A DNA stretch of 64,000 nucleotides from Geodermatophilus bullaregiensis (GCF_016907675.1 NZ_JAFBCJ010000001.1:1674001-1738000); one strand, 5' to 3'; shown: positions 42,909 to 54,204, numbered from the stretch's first letter. The notes: generated by a model not told the origin, from the sequence alone. Numbers and translations are program-made.

Positions 42909-44291
42909 TCAGCGCACGGACTCGCTCAGTGCGCCGACCTCCTGCTCGACGAGGTCGGCGAGCACGTCGACGTCGCCGACACCGTCCCGGTCGGCGTTGA
43001 GCCCGATGTAGACCCGGCCGTCGTAGCTGGTCATCCCCACCGCCAGGCCCTGGCCGCCGACGAGCGGCACGACCGGGAAGACCTCGAGCATCCGGCTGCC
43101 GGCCGCGTACAGCGGCACCTGCGGGCCGGGGACGTTGGTGACGACGAGGTTGAAGACCCGCCGCGACAGGCCGCGCGCCGCGCGGGCGCCGAGGGCGTGC
43201 AGCGTGGGCGGGGCGAACCCGGTGAGCGCGATGAGGGCGTCGGCGCGCACCGACCGGCCCGAGCCGGTGACGCTGCGCATGGCGTAGCCGAGACGGGCCA
43301 GCCGTACCCAGGGGTTGGGCTCCCCCACCGGCAGGTCCACGAGGTAGGCCGACACGCTGCTGCCCGGGAGGTCCTCCTCCTCCCCCTGCACCGACACCGG
43401 CACGAGCGCCCGGACGGCGGTCGAGCCGAGCACCGGCTCCCCGCGGGACAGCAGCCAGTCCCGCAGTGCGCCGGTGAGCACGGTGAGCAGGACGTCGTTG
43501 AGGGTGCCGCCGTGCGCCCGGCGGATCGCCTTGAGGTCCTCGAGGTCGGCCCGCGCGACGGCGACCCGGCGCTGCCTCCCGGCCGTCCGGTTGAGCGGAC
43601 CGTGCGGGGCGGGGACGACGGCGGAACGCGCGGCGCGGACCAGTCCCCCGGTGGCGCTGCGCACGCGGGCCGCCGTCGACCGCAGGTCACCGACCGCGGA
43701 GCGGGCCGTCTCGACCACCGCCGTCGGACGCTGCACGTACTCCCCGAGCGCGTCGGCCACCAGCCGGACGGGGCCGGGGACGCGGCGCGGCGCCCAGGAG
43801 TCGGCCGCCGGGACCGGCGCGTCGGGGGTGGGGTCGAGCAGCACCTGGGCGATGTCGACCGCGCCCAGTCCGTCGACGAGCGCCGGGTGGGTCTTGGTGA
43901 CCACCGCGACCCGTCCCTCGGCGAGGCCCTCGACGAGGTAGACCTCCCACAGCGGACGGCGGCGGTCCAGCGGCCGGGAGGTCACGCGCGAGACGAGGTC
44001 GAGCAGCTGCGCCTCGGTGCCCGGCCGCGGCACCGCCGAGCGCCGCACGTGGTAGGCCACGTCGAAGTCCGGGTCGTCGGCCCACACCGGGTTGGCCAGG
44101 TACCCGGGCACCGGCACGACGCGCTGCCGGTAGCGCGGGACGAGCGGCAGCCGGGCCTCGAGCAGCTCGGCGAGCGCGTCGAGGCCGCCGTCCACCGGTT
44201 CGAGGACCAGGACGCCGGCGACGTGCATCGGGGCGCCGGCGTCCTCCAGGTACAGGAACGAGGCGTCCAGGGTGGTCAGCCGCTCGGTCAT
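42909..44291 (-). CDS. WS/DGAT-type acyltransferase with altered HHxxxDG motif
   Basis: 460 residues. TLDASFLYLEDAGAPMHVAGVLVLEP is the family N-terminus, and NDVLLTVLTGALRDWLLSRG and the C-terminal VTNVPGPQVPLY are also diagnostic of wax ester synthase/diacylglycerol acyltransferases. The catalytic HHxxxDG reads HPALVDG: the second histidine, taken as the general base, is proline. The ATG at 44291 has GGAGGAGG upstream; the longer start is unlikely. Such enzymes make triacylglycerols or wax esters from acyl-CoA. With the altered motif, activity is uncertain. Confidence 0.85.
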   Translation of the reverse strand: MTERLTTLDASFLYLEDAGAPMHVAGVLVLEPVDGGLDALAELLEARLPLVPRYRQRVVPVPGYLANPVWADDPDFDVAYHVRRSAVPRPGTEAQLLDLVSRVTSRPLDRRRPLWEVYLVEGLAEGRVAVVTKTHPALVDGLGAVDIAQVLLDPTPDAPVPAADSWAPRRVPGPVRLVADALGEYVQRPTAVVETARSAVGDLRSTAARVRSATGGLVRAARSAVVPAPHGPLNRTAGRQRRVAVARADLEDLKAIRRAHGGTLNDVLLTVLTGALRDWLLSRGEPVLGSTAVRALVPVSVQGEEEDLPGSSVSAYLVDLPVGEPNPWVRLARLGYAMRSVTGSGRSVRADALIALTGFAPPTLHALGARAARGLSRRVFNLVVTNVPGPQVPLYAAGSRMLEVFPVVPLVGGQGLAVGMTSYDGRVYIGLNADRDGVGDVDVLADLVEQEVGALSESVR

Positions 44292-44367
44292 CGCCCTCCT
44301 CCGGCTCGGGGGCACACGCTACGTGGGGGCGTGCACCGGGCTCAGCGCTCGGGCCGGGCGCCCGGCG

Positions 44368-45660
44368 TCACCCGGCGCGCTGCCGGCCCCGCCGCCGGCC
44401 GCCGGCCGGCTCGGGGACCCGCGCCAGGGACGCGGCGAGGGACCGCAGCCCGGCCCGCAGCGGCGAGCCGGACGCCACCTCCGCGAGGGTCCGGCCTGAG
44501 GCGAGGGCGGCGTCGGTGGCCCGGCGATCGGCCGGCAGGAAGGCGCGCACCTCCCGCCCGGCGAAGCGCTCGAGCGCCTTCCCGATCTCCCGGCGCGGGT
44601 CGCCCGGCACCGCCCCGCGGCGGACCTGGTTGACCACCACGGCCGGTTCCACCTCCGGCAGCAGGTCCCGCAGCTGGCCGAGCGCCCGGATGGTGCGCTG
44701 CAGCGCCACCGGGTCGGCGCCGCTGACGCAGAGCACGTCGTCGGCGGCCTCGAGCACGGTCACGGTCGCGCCGTTGCGCCGCGGCGCGGCGGTGTCGAAG
44801 GACAGCTCCTCGTCCTCCTCGAGGTTGAAGGCGCAGTCGACGACCGTGAGGGCGGCGGACCGGCGCGCCTCGTCGAGGACGGCGGCCACCGCCCGGGGGC
44901 GCAGCTCCGGCCACCGGTCGGCCCGGGCCAGGCCGGTGAGCACCGACAGGTGCGGACGCACCGACCAGGCCAGCCGGGCGAGTGCAGCCCCGTCCAGGGT
45001 GCCGGCGGCCGCCTGCCGCGCGGCCCCCGCCAGCCCGGGCGACTCGTCGAGCAGCCCGAGGACCTGCGCCACGACGCCGCCGTAGACGTCCGCGTCGACC
45101 AGCAGGGTCGCGACGCCGAGTCGGGCGGCCTCGTCGGCGAGGCCGACCGCGACCGTCGTCCGGCCGGGAGCGCCGGTCGGACCCCACACGGCGACCACCC
45201 GGCCGCGTGGGAGCCGCCGGTCCTGCGGTGCGGGCCCGCCCGCGTCGGGGAGGGGCAGGGCCGCGCGTGGGTCGGCGACGTCCCGCCCGGCCGGCGTGCC
45301 ACCCGCCACGGCCGCGCGCAGGGCGCGGACGACCTCCTCCGGCGCAGCGTCGGCAGGCAGCACCGTCAGGACGCCGAGCGCCCGCAGCCGCTCGCCGGCG
45401 CGCTCGTCGTCCGGGTCGACCAGCCCCACCACCGCGACCCCCGCGGTGGTGAGCCGGGCGACCGCCTCGGCGTCGAGCCGCCGCAGGTCGGCCGAGAGCA
45501 GGGCGGCCTGCGCGGTGCCCGTGGCCGCGGTGGCCAGCAGGTCGGAGGCGTCGACGCACCGGCGGACGACGGTCACGCCGTGGTCGACGCGGTCGAGGGC
45601 ACCGACGAGCGCGGACTCCCAGGCGGCGCCGGTGACGGCGGTGACGACCTGCAGCGTCAT
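44368..45660 (-). CDS. cpaE: CpaE/TadZ-like pilus-assembly ATPase
   Basis: 430 residues. An N-terminal receiver-like domain (about 1-120, lacking a clear phospho-Asp pocket) precedes a MinD/ParA-type ATPase. The deviant P-loop reads GPTGAPGRTTVA, the switch region LLVDADVYGG, and a later strand LTVVDCAFNLEED. This is the TadZ/CpaE layout, which positions Flp/Tad pilus machinery at the pole or membrane. The signature lysine of deviant Walker A is absent. The ATG overlaps the CpaB stop (ATGA). No CpaF, TadB or TadC gene is in the window. Confidence 0.75.
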   Translation of the reverse strand: MTLQVVTAVTGAAWESALVGALDRVDHGVTVVRRCVDASDLLATAATGTAQAALLSADLRRLDAEAVARLTTAGVAVVGLVDPDDERAGERLRALGVLTVLPADAAPEEVVRALRAAVAGGTPAGRDVADPRAALPLPDAGGPAPQDRRLPRGRVVAVWGPTGAPGRTTVAVGLADEAARLGVATLLVDADVYGGVVAQVLGLLDESPGLAGAARQAAAGTLDGAALARLAWSVRPHLSVLTGLARADRWPELRPRAVAAVLDEARRSAALTVVDCAFNLEEDEELSFDTAAPRRNGATVTVLEAADDVLCVSGADPVALQRTIRALGQLRDLLPEVEPAVVVNQVRRGAVPGDPRREIGKALERFAGREVRAFLPADRRATDAALASGRTLAEVASGSPLRAGLRSLAASLARVPEPAGGRRRGRQRAG

Positions 45661-46559
45661 CAGGCCGTGGGTCCGGCCGGGGTGCCGGGCACCGGCGGGA
45701 CACCGGGGCCCGCGGACGGTGCGGTCCCACCCGGCGGTGCGGCCGGCGCGGAGGGGGACGACGGCGCGGCCGGCGCAGACGCCGCGGACGGCGGAGCCGA
45801 GGGGGACGTGGCACCCGCCGGGGTCCGCGCCGGGGTCGGCGCCGCCGTCGGGACGGCGCTCGCCGCGGTGGCGGGCGGGTCGTCGACCGACGCGTGTGCG
45901 ACCACGACCAGGGGGCGGCCGCCGATCGCTCCCAGCACGCCGGGTGCCTGCGCGGCCGGCACCGAGACGACCACCTGGACGGTCGTCGTCGCCGTCGACA
46001 GCACGCCGTCGGTCCGGCCGCTCACCGCCTGCACCGGCGCGGCCCCGACCACCAGGACCACGCCCTCCCCGGTCGTGGTGCCGGCCGGGTCGGTGACGCC
46101 GTAGACGTCGACCACCTGCCCGCGCGCCAGGCCCGGCGGGACGTAGCCGGCCTGCACCGGCAGGGCCACCTGCACGAGCTCCTCCGGCTCCTCGAGCGCC
46201 GTCCGGGGCAGCAGCTCCCCGGCACGGACCGCCCGCGCCAGCGTCCGCCCCGCCGGGTCGGTGCCGGTGGACAGGTAGGCGCCCGCGGTGTCCCCGAGCC
46301 GCACGTCGACGGCGACGAGGTCCTCGGGCCCGAGCACGGTCCCGGCCGCCAGGTCACCCGCCACCGACCACACCGGCACGGTCGCGTCGGCCGCCGTCAC
46401 GACCCGCGCGCCCAGCAGCACCGAGCCGAGGACGAGCAGCACGCCGAGCACCAGCCGCAGGTCCAGCCAGCGGGGCGCGCGCACGCGGCGCGGCACCGGG
46501 CCGGTGGTCTCCTCACCGGCTGCCGCGGGCGCCGGGGCCGTGCGTGTGGCAGCGCTCAC
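45660..46559 (-). CDS. cpaB: SAF-domain protein (CpaB/RcpC-like)
   Basis: 299 residues from GTG 46559 (GGAGG about eight bases upstream). One membrane segment (LRLVLGVLLVLGSVLLGARVV, about residues 33-53) leads into a SAF domain (VPVWSVAGDLAAGTVLGPEDLVAVDVRL and the paired RTLARAVRAGELLPRTAL). A second beta-rich region follows (YVPPGLARGQVVDVYGV). The last 80 residues are a Pro/Ala/Thr-rich tail likely outside the cell. CpaB/RcpC proteins form the periplasmic part of Flp pilus systems. It is coupled to the CpaE-like gene. Confidence 0.75.
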   Translation of the reverse strand: MSAATRTAPAPAAAGEETTGPVPRRVRAPRWLDLRLVLGVLLVLGSVLLGARVVTAADATVPVWSVAGDLAAGTVLGPEDLVAVDVRLGDTAGAYLSTGTDPAGRTLARAVRAGELLPRTALEEPEELVQVALPVQAGYVPPGLARGQVVDVYGVTDPAGTTTGEGVVLVVGAAPVQAVSGRTDGVLSTATTTVQVVVSVPAAQAPGVLGAIGGRPLVVVAHASVDDPPATAASAVPTAAPTPARTPAGATSPSAPPSAASAPAAPSSPSAPAAPPGGTAPSAGPGVPPVPGTPAGPTA

Positions 46560-46768
46560 CCGGCGCTCCTCCCTCCGTGTCCGGGACTCCCCCGGCGGTC
46601 CGCCGTCCCGGCGGGCGTGCGTCCGACCGGCCGGTCCGCGCGGTCGGACGCAGATGATGCGGTACGGACACGGATGCGTGCACCGGCTGTCCACACGTTC
46701 GGGTGTGGACGAGGTGCGCCCGGGTGAGTCCCGTCCTGACAGACTGGCGCCGACCGGACGGAGACCCG
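46560..46768. promoter_or_regulatory. Divergent regulatory region of cpaB and the BldC-like gene
   Basis: 209 bases. GTCCACAC 46689-46696 and GTGTGGAC 46703-46710 form a perfect inverted repeat with a six-base loop, a candidate operator about 60 bases before the regulator ATG. I do not see a strong promoter of consensus type. Confidence 0.45.
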
Positions 46769-47125
46769 ATGCCCTCACCGCGCTTCCTGACCCTCGACGA
46801 CGTCGCCGAGGTCCTCAACGTCTCGTGGTCGCAGGCCTACGCCCTCGTGCGGCGCCGGGAGCTGATCGCCATCCAGATCGGCGGCCGCGGCCAGTGGCGC
46901 GTCGAGGTCGACGAGCTCGAGCGCTTCATCCAGCAGAAGTACGCCGAGGCACGCGCCGGCGCGGTGCCCGCGCCCGGCCAGCTGACCGCCGAGCACGGCG
47001 ACCCCGACGACGACGGCACGGACGACGGCACGGACGACGGCGGCCCGGCCGGACGCTCCGGGGACGAGTCGGCCGCCGCGGCGTCCTCGGGCCGCGCTCC
47101 CGCGCGGGGGCGCCGCCGCAGCTGA
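46769..47125 (+). CDS. BldC-like helix-turn-helix regulator
   Basis: 118 residues. FLTLDDVAEVLNVSWSQAYALVRRRELIAIQIGGRGQWRVEVDELERFI is a MerR-type winged helix of the BldC/excisionase family, occupying residues 5-55 (given here as its conserved blocks). The C-terminal half is acidic, then basic, and low in complexity, absent from BldC itself. The ATG at 46769 follows a weak GGAG. Members bind direct DNA repeats head-to-tail. The nearest such repeat is at 47721-47740, upstream of the LysM gene. Confidence 0.8.
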   Translation: MPSPRFLTLDDVAEVLNVSWSQAYALVRRRELIAIQIGGRGQWRVEVDELERFIQQKYAEARAGAVPAPGQLTAEHGDPDDDGTDDGTDDGGPAGRSGDESAAAASSGRAPARGRRRS

Positions 47126-47127
47126 CC

Positions 47128-47691
47128 TCAGGCGGCGCCGGGGGTCAGCGTCCGCACGACCGCCAGCGCCGCCAGGGTCACCGCCCGCACCCCGCGCACC
47201 GCGCCGGGCCGGCGGAACTCGTCGGGCGCGTGCTCGGCGAGCTCGACGAAGTCCGCCCCGACACGGTCCACGGTCCCGGTCAGCACGCCGCCGTCGTCGA
47301 GCACCAGCGCGACCGCGCTCCGGTCACGCGCCAGCCCGCGCAGCGCCCGGCGCAGGTCCACCGCGGCCCGCGCGGGCGGGGCCGGCGCCGCCGTCGTCCG
47401 CACCAGCCCGGCCACCGCCAGCACGGCCGGCAGCGCCACCAGCACCTCGCGCCCGGCGTCGTCCTCGAGCAGCAGCCAGTCCGGCCCGCGCTCGGTCAGC
47501 CGTCCGGCGACCTCGCCGGCACCCCGGCAGCGCAGCGAGACCCGCCCGCCCAGGGCACCCCCGAGCCGCTCGGCCAGCCGCACCGCGCCCGTCTCCGCCC
47601 GCGCCCGCGAGGGCAGTTGGGCGCGCTCCTCGGCCGCCTCGGCCTCCTCGAACTCCGCCTGCAGGTCGGCGAACAGCTGCTGCCAGCGCAT
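47128..47691 (-). CDS. Hypothetical protein with two similar beta-rich halves
   Basis: 187 residues. An N-terminal charged helix (LFADLQAEFEEAEAAEERAQ) is followed by two segments of like pattern: GEVAGRLTERGPDWLLLED and GGVLTGTVDRVGADFVELAE, each a strand-turn-strand with a conserved G-x-x-x-x-x-G-x-D/A core, like small Sm-type barrels. No signal peptide or membrane segment. The ATG at 47691 has TAGGCT seven bases upstream. I do not recognise a family. It ends two bases from the BldC-like gene stop. Confidence 0.65.
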   Translation of the reverse strand: MRWQQLFADLQAEFEEAEAAEERAQLPSRARAETGAVRLAERLGGALGGRVSLRCRGAGEVAGRLTERGPDWLLLEDDAGREVLVALPAVLAVAGLVRTTAAPAPPARAAVDLRRALRGLARDRSAVALVLDDGGVLTGTVDRVGADFVELAEHAPDEFRRPGAVRGVRAVTLAALAVVRTLTPGAA

Positions 47692-47698
47692 GGCGCAG

Positions 47699-47704
47699 AG
47701 CCTA
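47699..47704 (-). promoter_or_regulatory. Candidate -10 box of the two-halves hypothetical gene
   Basis: TAGGCT on the minus strand, seven bases before the ATG at 47691. It lies 17 bases from the direct repeat that may serve the divergent LysM gene. Confidence 0.4.
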
Positions 47705-47720
47705 GATCCACAGCATCACT

Positions 47721-47740
47721 TGCGTTTGCATGCGTTTGCT
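47721..47740 (+). promoter_or_regulatory. Two helically phased direct repeats upstream of the LysM gene
   Basis: TGCGTTTGCA is followed at once by TGCGTTTGCT: nine identical bases repeated with a ten-base period, one DNA turn. The stretch is unusually AT-rich for this genome. It lies about 40 bases before the LysM start. Head-to-tail sites suit a BldC/MerR-like protein such as that encoded at 46769. Confidence 0.5.
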
Positions 47741-47777
47741 TGGTTCAGTGCGTCATCGGCGGTGGGGAGGAGAGGAC

Positions 47778-48476
47778 ATGTCGGTACGTCGACTCGTCGG
47801 CACGACGGCGGCGATGGCCGTGGTGGCCCTGGCCCTGCGCCTGCTCACCCCCGACCTCGCGTGGCTGCAGGCCGCCGACGGTGACCTGCAGCACGCCGTG
47901 GACGTCGCCGGGCCGGAGGCCCTGCTGCTGACCGCCGTCGCCGCCCTCGCCTGGGGAGCCTGGGCCTGGGGTGCGCTGGGGCTCGTGCTCACCGCGCTCT
48001 CCGGCCTGCCGGGCCTGGCCGGCGCGGCGGCCCGCGTCGTCCTGCACGGGGTGCTGCCGGCCTCGGCGCGACGCGCGGCCGCCCTGGCGCTGGGCGTGGG
48101 ACTGGTGACCACCCCGGCGCTGGCCGCGTGCACGATCGCGGCCCCCCCGACGACCACCGTCGTGACCGCCTCGGACACCGGCCCGGCCGCGGCTGCCGCC
48201 TCCCCGGGCGCCGTCCCCGACTGGCCGGCCGCACCCGCCACGGCGCCGTCCGCTCCGCCCGACTGGCCTGCTCCCCGGCCCGGTGACCACGTCGTGCTGC
48301 GCGGCGAGTGCCTGTGGTCGATCGCCGAGGCGGACCTCCGGGCCCGGACCGGGCTCGACCCGGGCGACGCCGAGGTGGCCGCGGCCGTCGCCCGCTGGTG
48401 GAGCACCAACGCGGACGTCATCGGCCCCGACCCGGACCTGCTGCTCCCCGGCCAGGTGCTGCGCCCACCCCCCTGA
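47778..48476 (+). CDS. LysM-domain membrane protein
   Basis: 232 residues from ATG 47778, which has GGAGGAGAGG directly upstream. The first half has three or four membrane segments (GTTAAMAVVALALRLL, LLLTAVAALAWGAWAWG, ALGLVLTALSGLPGLAG, ALALGVGLVTTPALAA). After a Pro/Ala-rich linker the C-terminus is a single LysM domain (HVVLRGECLWSIAE, then NADVIGPDPDLLLPGQVL) for peptidoglycan binding. It probably anchors to the wall from the membrane. It forms a group with the pilus-like genes and BldC-like regulator nearby. Confidence 0.8.
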   Translation: MSVRRLVGTTAAMAVVALALRLLTPDLAWLQAADGDLQHAVDVAGPEALLLTAVAALAWGAWAWGALGLVLTALSGLPGLAGAAARVVLHGVLPASARRAAALALGVGLVTTPALAACTIAAPPTTTVVTASDTGPAAAAASPGAVPDWPAAPATAPSAPPDWPAPRPGDHVVLRGECLWSIAEADLRARTGLDPGDAEVAAAVARWWSTNADVIGPDPDLLLPGQVLRPPP

Positions 48477-48557
48477 CCCACCGTCCCGACCCACCACCGT
48501 CCGGCCGCTCCCCCGGCCCGCGTCGTCCCGTCCTCCGACCCGACCCCGGGAGCTCCC

Positions 48558-49118
48558 GTGACCGCACCGGCCCACCCCGCCGCACCGCCCGCCCCTGACG
48601 CCCCCGCGCCGCTCCGCACGCTGCGGCTGACGGTCGTACCCGCCCTGCACCCGGCCCTCGAGGGCCCGGCGGTTCCGCTGGTCGATCCCTCCACCCCACC
48701 GCCGCGCCCGCCCTACCGCCCCGGGCCGCGGCCGGCACCACCGGGGCAGCGCCGCACGCCGGTGGACGCCTTCGGGCCGGCTTGGTCCGTGCGGGCCGAC
48801 CTCCCCGACCCGCGCGCCGCCGGCCGCCTGCTGCTCACCACCACGCTCGAGGCCCTCGCCGGCCGACGGCCGCTGTCCCAGGTGCAGCGGCTGACCTCCC
48901 CGGGCGTGCACGCCGCACTGACCCAGGGACGGCGGCCGGCCTGGTGCCGCGAGGGGACGGCGCCGCTGGTCCTGGGCCCGGTGCACGTGTGCGAGCCGGT
49001 CGACGGCGTGGCCGAGGTCAGCGCGGTGGCACGGCGGGCCGGGCGCGCCCACGCGGTGGCCGCCCGACTGGAGGGCGTCGACGGCCGATGGCGCTGCACC
49101 GCCCTGTCCATCGGCTGA
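48558..49118 (+). CDS. Rv3235 family protein
   Basis: 186 residues. A Pro/Ala-rich N-terminal 75 residues precedes the conserved core (LLLTTTLEALAGRRPLSQVQRLTSPGVHAAL, VHVCEPVDGVAEVSAVARR, and GRWRCTALSIG at the end). This matches the Rv3235 family, located upstream of secA in many Actinobacteria. The fold of the core resembles an NTF2-like or cystatin-like alpha/beta domain. The GTG at 48558 has GGGAG five bases upstream. Function unknown; position suggests cotranscription with the LysM gene, 81 bases upstream. Confidence 0.8.
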   Translation: MTAPAHPAAPPAPDAPAPLRTLRLTVVPALHPALEGPAVPLVDPSTPPPRPPYRPGPRPAPPGQRRTPVDAFGPAWSVRADLPDPRAAGRLLLTTTLEALAGRRPLSQVQRLTSPGVHAALTQGRRPAWCREGTAPLVLGPVHVCEPVDGVAEVSAVARRAGRAHAVAARLEGVDGRWRCTALSIG

Positions 49119-49300
49119 CCGCCGACAGCCGATCCGGCCCTGCTGCGCGCGCACCTGCGCCGTTGGCCGCATCCCGCGCCCTCCCCTCGCACCCACCGGG
49201 CTCCGGTGCGCTCGGACACCTCGGGCGCGGCCTCGTCCTCCAGCGGCGTGCGGACGAGCAGCAGGTATCCCGTCGAGACGGTCCGGCACGGCCGGACCCG

Positions 49301-49333
49301 TTGTGAAGTGATAACACTGTGAAGTAGCTTCAC
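49301..49333 (+). promoter_or_regulatory. Promoter with overlapping operators, SnoaL-like gene
   Basis: TTGTGA (49301-49306), 18 bases and TAGCTT (49325-49330) form a recognisable promoter; the ATG follows six bases later. Overlapping it are GTGAAG/CTTCAC (49319-49324 and 49328-49333), the palindrome AGTGATAACACT at 49307-49318, and a repeated GTGAAGT. A repressor covering both would shut the gene. The AT content is high for the genome. Confidence 0.6.
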
Positions 49334-49336
49334 GAC

Positions 49337-49780
49337 ATGTCCGATCCGACCGGGGAGCTGCTCGTGTCCGCTCGCGCCACGTCCACCGACGCCAACGTCG
49401 AGCTCCTGCGCTCGACCTTCGCGGCGTTCAACGCCGACGACCTCGACACCTGCCTCGCCAACCTGGCGGAGGACTTCGTCATCAACCTGGCCGGGGTGCC
49501 GCAGATGCGCGGCCGGGACACCTGGCACCACGGTGTCGAGGTGATGAAGGCGGCGTTCCCGGACGTGACCGTGCAGATCGAGGACGTCGTCGCCGCCGCC
49601 GACCGCGTCGCGGTCAGGCTCACCCTGCGCGGCACGCACACCGGGGAGTTCGAGGGCATCCCCGCGACCGGACGGACGGTCGAGTACTCGAGCCACGAGT
49701 TCTACCGCTTCGCCGACGGCCTGATCGCCGAGGAGTGGATCTGCTCCGACATGGCCACGCTGCACGGTCAGATCACCTGA
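49337..49780 (+). CDS. SnoaL/NTF2-like ester cyclase-type protein
   Basis: 147 residues. NVELLRSTFAAFNADDLDTC and the later RGTHTGEFEGIPATGRTVEYSSHEFYRFADGLIAEEW are the hallmarks of SnoaL-like polyketide cyclases and related NTF2-fold proteins, a cone with a central cavity. The acid residue in LIAEEW is typical. There is no polyketide gene nearby, so a cyclase role is unlikely and the function is open. The palindrome-rich leaderless promoter suggests induction by a ligand. No Shine-Dalgarno is present. Confidence 0.8.
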   Translation: MSDPTGELLVSARATSTDANVELLRSTFAAFNADDLDTCLANLAEDFVINLAGVPQMRGRDTWHHGVEVMKAAFPDVTVQIEDVVAAADRVAVRLTLRGTHTGEFEGIPATGRTVEYSSHEFYRFADGLIAEEWICSDMATLHGQIT

Positions 49781-50054
49781 CCGCCACCGCTCGGCTCGTC
49801 CACTCGCCGTGGCACCCACGCCGCGGTCCTGATCTGCCACGGGGAGTCCCTCGAGAACCACCGTGCGCAGGCGGCGAGCGAGCGCGTGGCCCCCGGCGGC
49901 TGGTGGCCCCAACCGGCGATGCCCGCACCGTCGTGCGCGAGGTGCAGGGTCAGCCCCCATCCACGTGCAGGGCTGGCCCGCTGGTGTGACCCGCCGACTC
50001 GGCGAACACTGCAGCGCGTCACGACACGGAGCGATGCCGAGGGAGCGTGATCCC
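49781..50054. other. 274-base intergenic region
   Basis: No gene is supported. It contains an imperfect direct repeat, GTGCAGGGTCAGCCC and GTGCAGGGCTGGCCC (49940-49982), which could be an operator or a decayed duplication. An in-frame open stretch exists upstream of the YbjQ gene but has no homology. Confidence 0.4.
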
Positions 50055-50375
50055 GTGCTCATCACGACGATGAACGACGTGCCGGGCCGCCGGGTGGAGG
50101 TGGTCCTCGGGGAGGTCTTCGGGTTGACCGTCCGCTCGCGTCATGCGGGCGCTCAGCTCGGCGCGGCGATGAAGTCGCTGACCGGAGGTGAGCTGAAGGG
50201 CCTCACCAAGAACCTGGAGGAGAGCCGGCAGGAGGCTCTCGAGCGCCTGACCGCCGCCGCCGAGGCCGCAGGCGCCGACGCCGTGGTGGCGATGCGCTTC
50301 GACACGACGGAGATGGGCGGCACCTGGAGCGAGGTCTGCGCCTACGGCACCGCGTGCCGGCTGACCCAGCCCTGA
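50055..50375 (+). CDS. YbjQ/UPF0145 heavy-metal-binding-like domain protein
   Basis: 106 residues from GTG 50055 (GGGAG about nine bases upstream; ATG 50034 is an alternative). LITTMNDVPGRRVEVVLGEVFGLTVRS and the terminal GADAVVAMRFDTTEMGGTWSEVCAYGTA match the pentameric YbjQ/UPF0145 fold (InterPro names it a putative heavy-metal-binding domain). A helix between (ESRQEALERLTAAAEAAG) completes the domain. Function is unknown in any organism I recall. Confidence 0.85.
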   Translation: MLITTMNDVPGRRVEVVLGEVFGLTVRSRHAGAQLGAAMKSLTGGELKGLTKNLEESRQEALERLTAAAEAAGADAVVAMRFDTTEMGGTWSEVCAYGTACRLTQP

Positions 50376-50506
50376 CCGGCCGCGGTGCCGAGTTCGCGGT
50401 GGTGGCGACTGCCGCCGCCCGCCGAGGCGGGGCGTCGTGCCCCACCGCCGGTGGCCGGACCACTCGGCGCCAGGACGAGAACACAGGCACGCGAGGAGGC
50501 ATCGAC

Positions 50507-51037
50507 ATGGCGATGGACGTCAGGATGGCCAAGGCGTTCGGGCTCGAAGGGGACGCCTGGCAGCGCCACGCCAACCCGTGGAGCGTCTACACGCGCATCC
50601 CGATCCCGCCGCTGCTGGTCGCCGCGATCTGGAGCCGGACCCGGATCGGGTGGCGCTCACTCGTCCCGGTGGGCGCGGTGTGCGCGTGGACCCTGGTCAA
50701 CCCCCGCGCGTTCCCGCCACCGCGCTCGCTGGACCACTGGGCGTCCCGGGGCGTGCTGGGCGAGACGTACTGGGCGAGGCGCGAGGAGGTCCCCGTCCCT
50801 CCGCGGCACCGGGTCGCACCCAACGTGCTGGGCGTCGTCAGCGCACTGGGAGTGCCGTTCATCGTGCGGGGCCTGGTCGTCCGGGACGGGTGGATGGTCC
50901 TGTTCGGACTGGCGGTCCAGATGGCCGGGAAGGTCTGGTTCATCGACCGGATGGCCATCCTCTACGACGACGTCGTCCCCGCCCGGGCGGCGGACGACAC
51001 CCCGGCACCTCGGGGAGCGCAGACGCCGCAGCGGTGA
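50507..51037 (+). CDS. DUF6653-like membrane protein
   Basis: 176 residues from ATG 50507 (GAGGAGG seven bases upstream). The sequence AFGLEGDAWQRHANPWSVYTRIP is conserved in DUF6653 proteins. Hydrophobic segments follow at IPIPPLLVAAIWSRT, LVPVGAVCAWTLVNP, VLGVVSALGVPFIVRGLVV and MVLFGLAVQMAGKVWF, so about four membrane helices. It converges on secA with 23 bases between stops. Function unknown. Confidence 0.75.
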   Translation: MAMDVRMAKAFGLEGDAWQRHANPWSVYTRIPIPPLLVAAIWSRTRIGWRSLVPVGAVCAWTLVNPRAFPPPRSLDHWASRGVLGETYWARREEVPVPPRHRVAPNVLGVVSALGVPFIVRGLVVRDGWMVLFGLAVQMAGKVWFIDRMAILYDDVVPARAADDTPAPRGAQTPQR

Positions 51038-51060
51038 CCGACCGGAGGTGGGAACGCAGG

Positions 51061-54198
<3,138 letters not shown>

Positions 54199-54204
54199 GA
54201 CACC

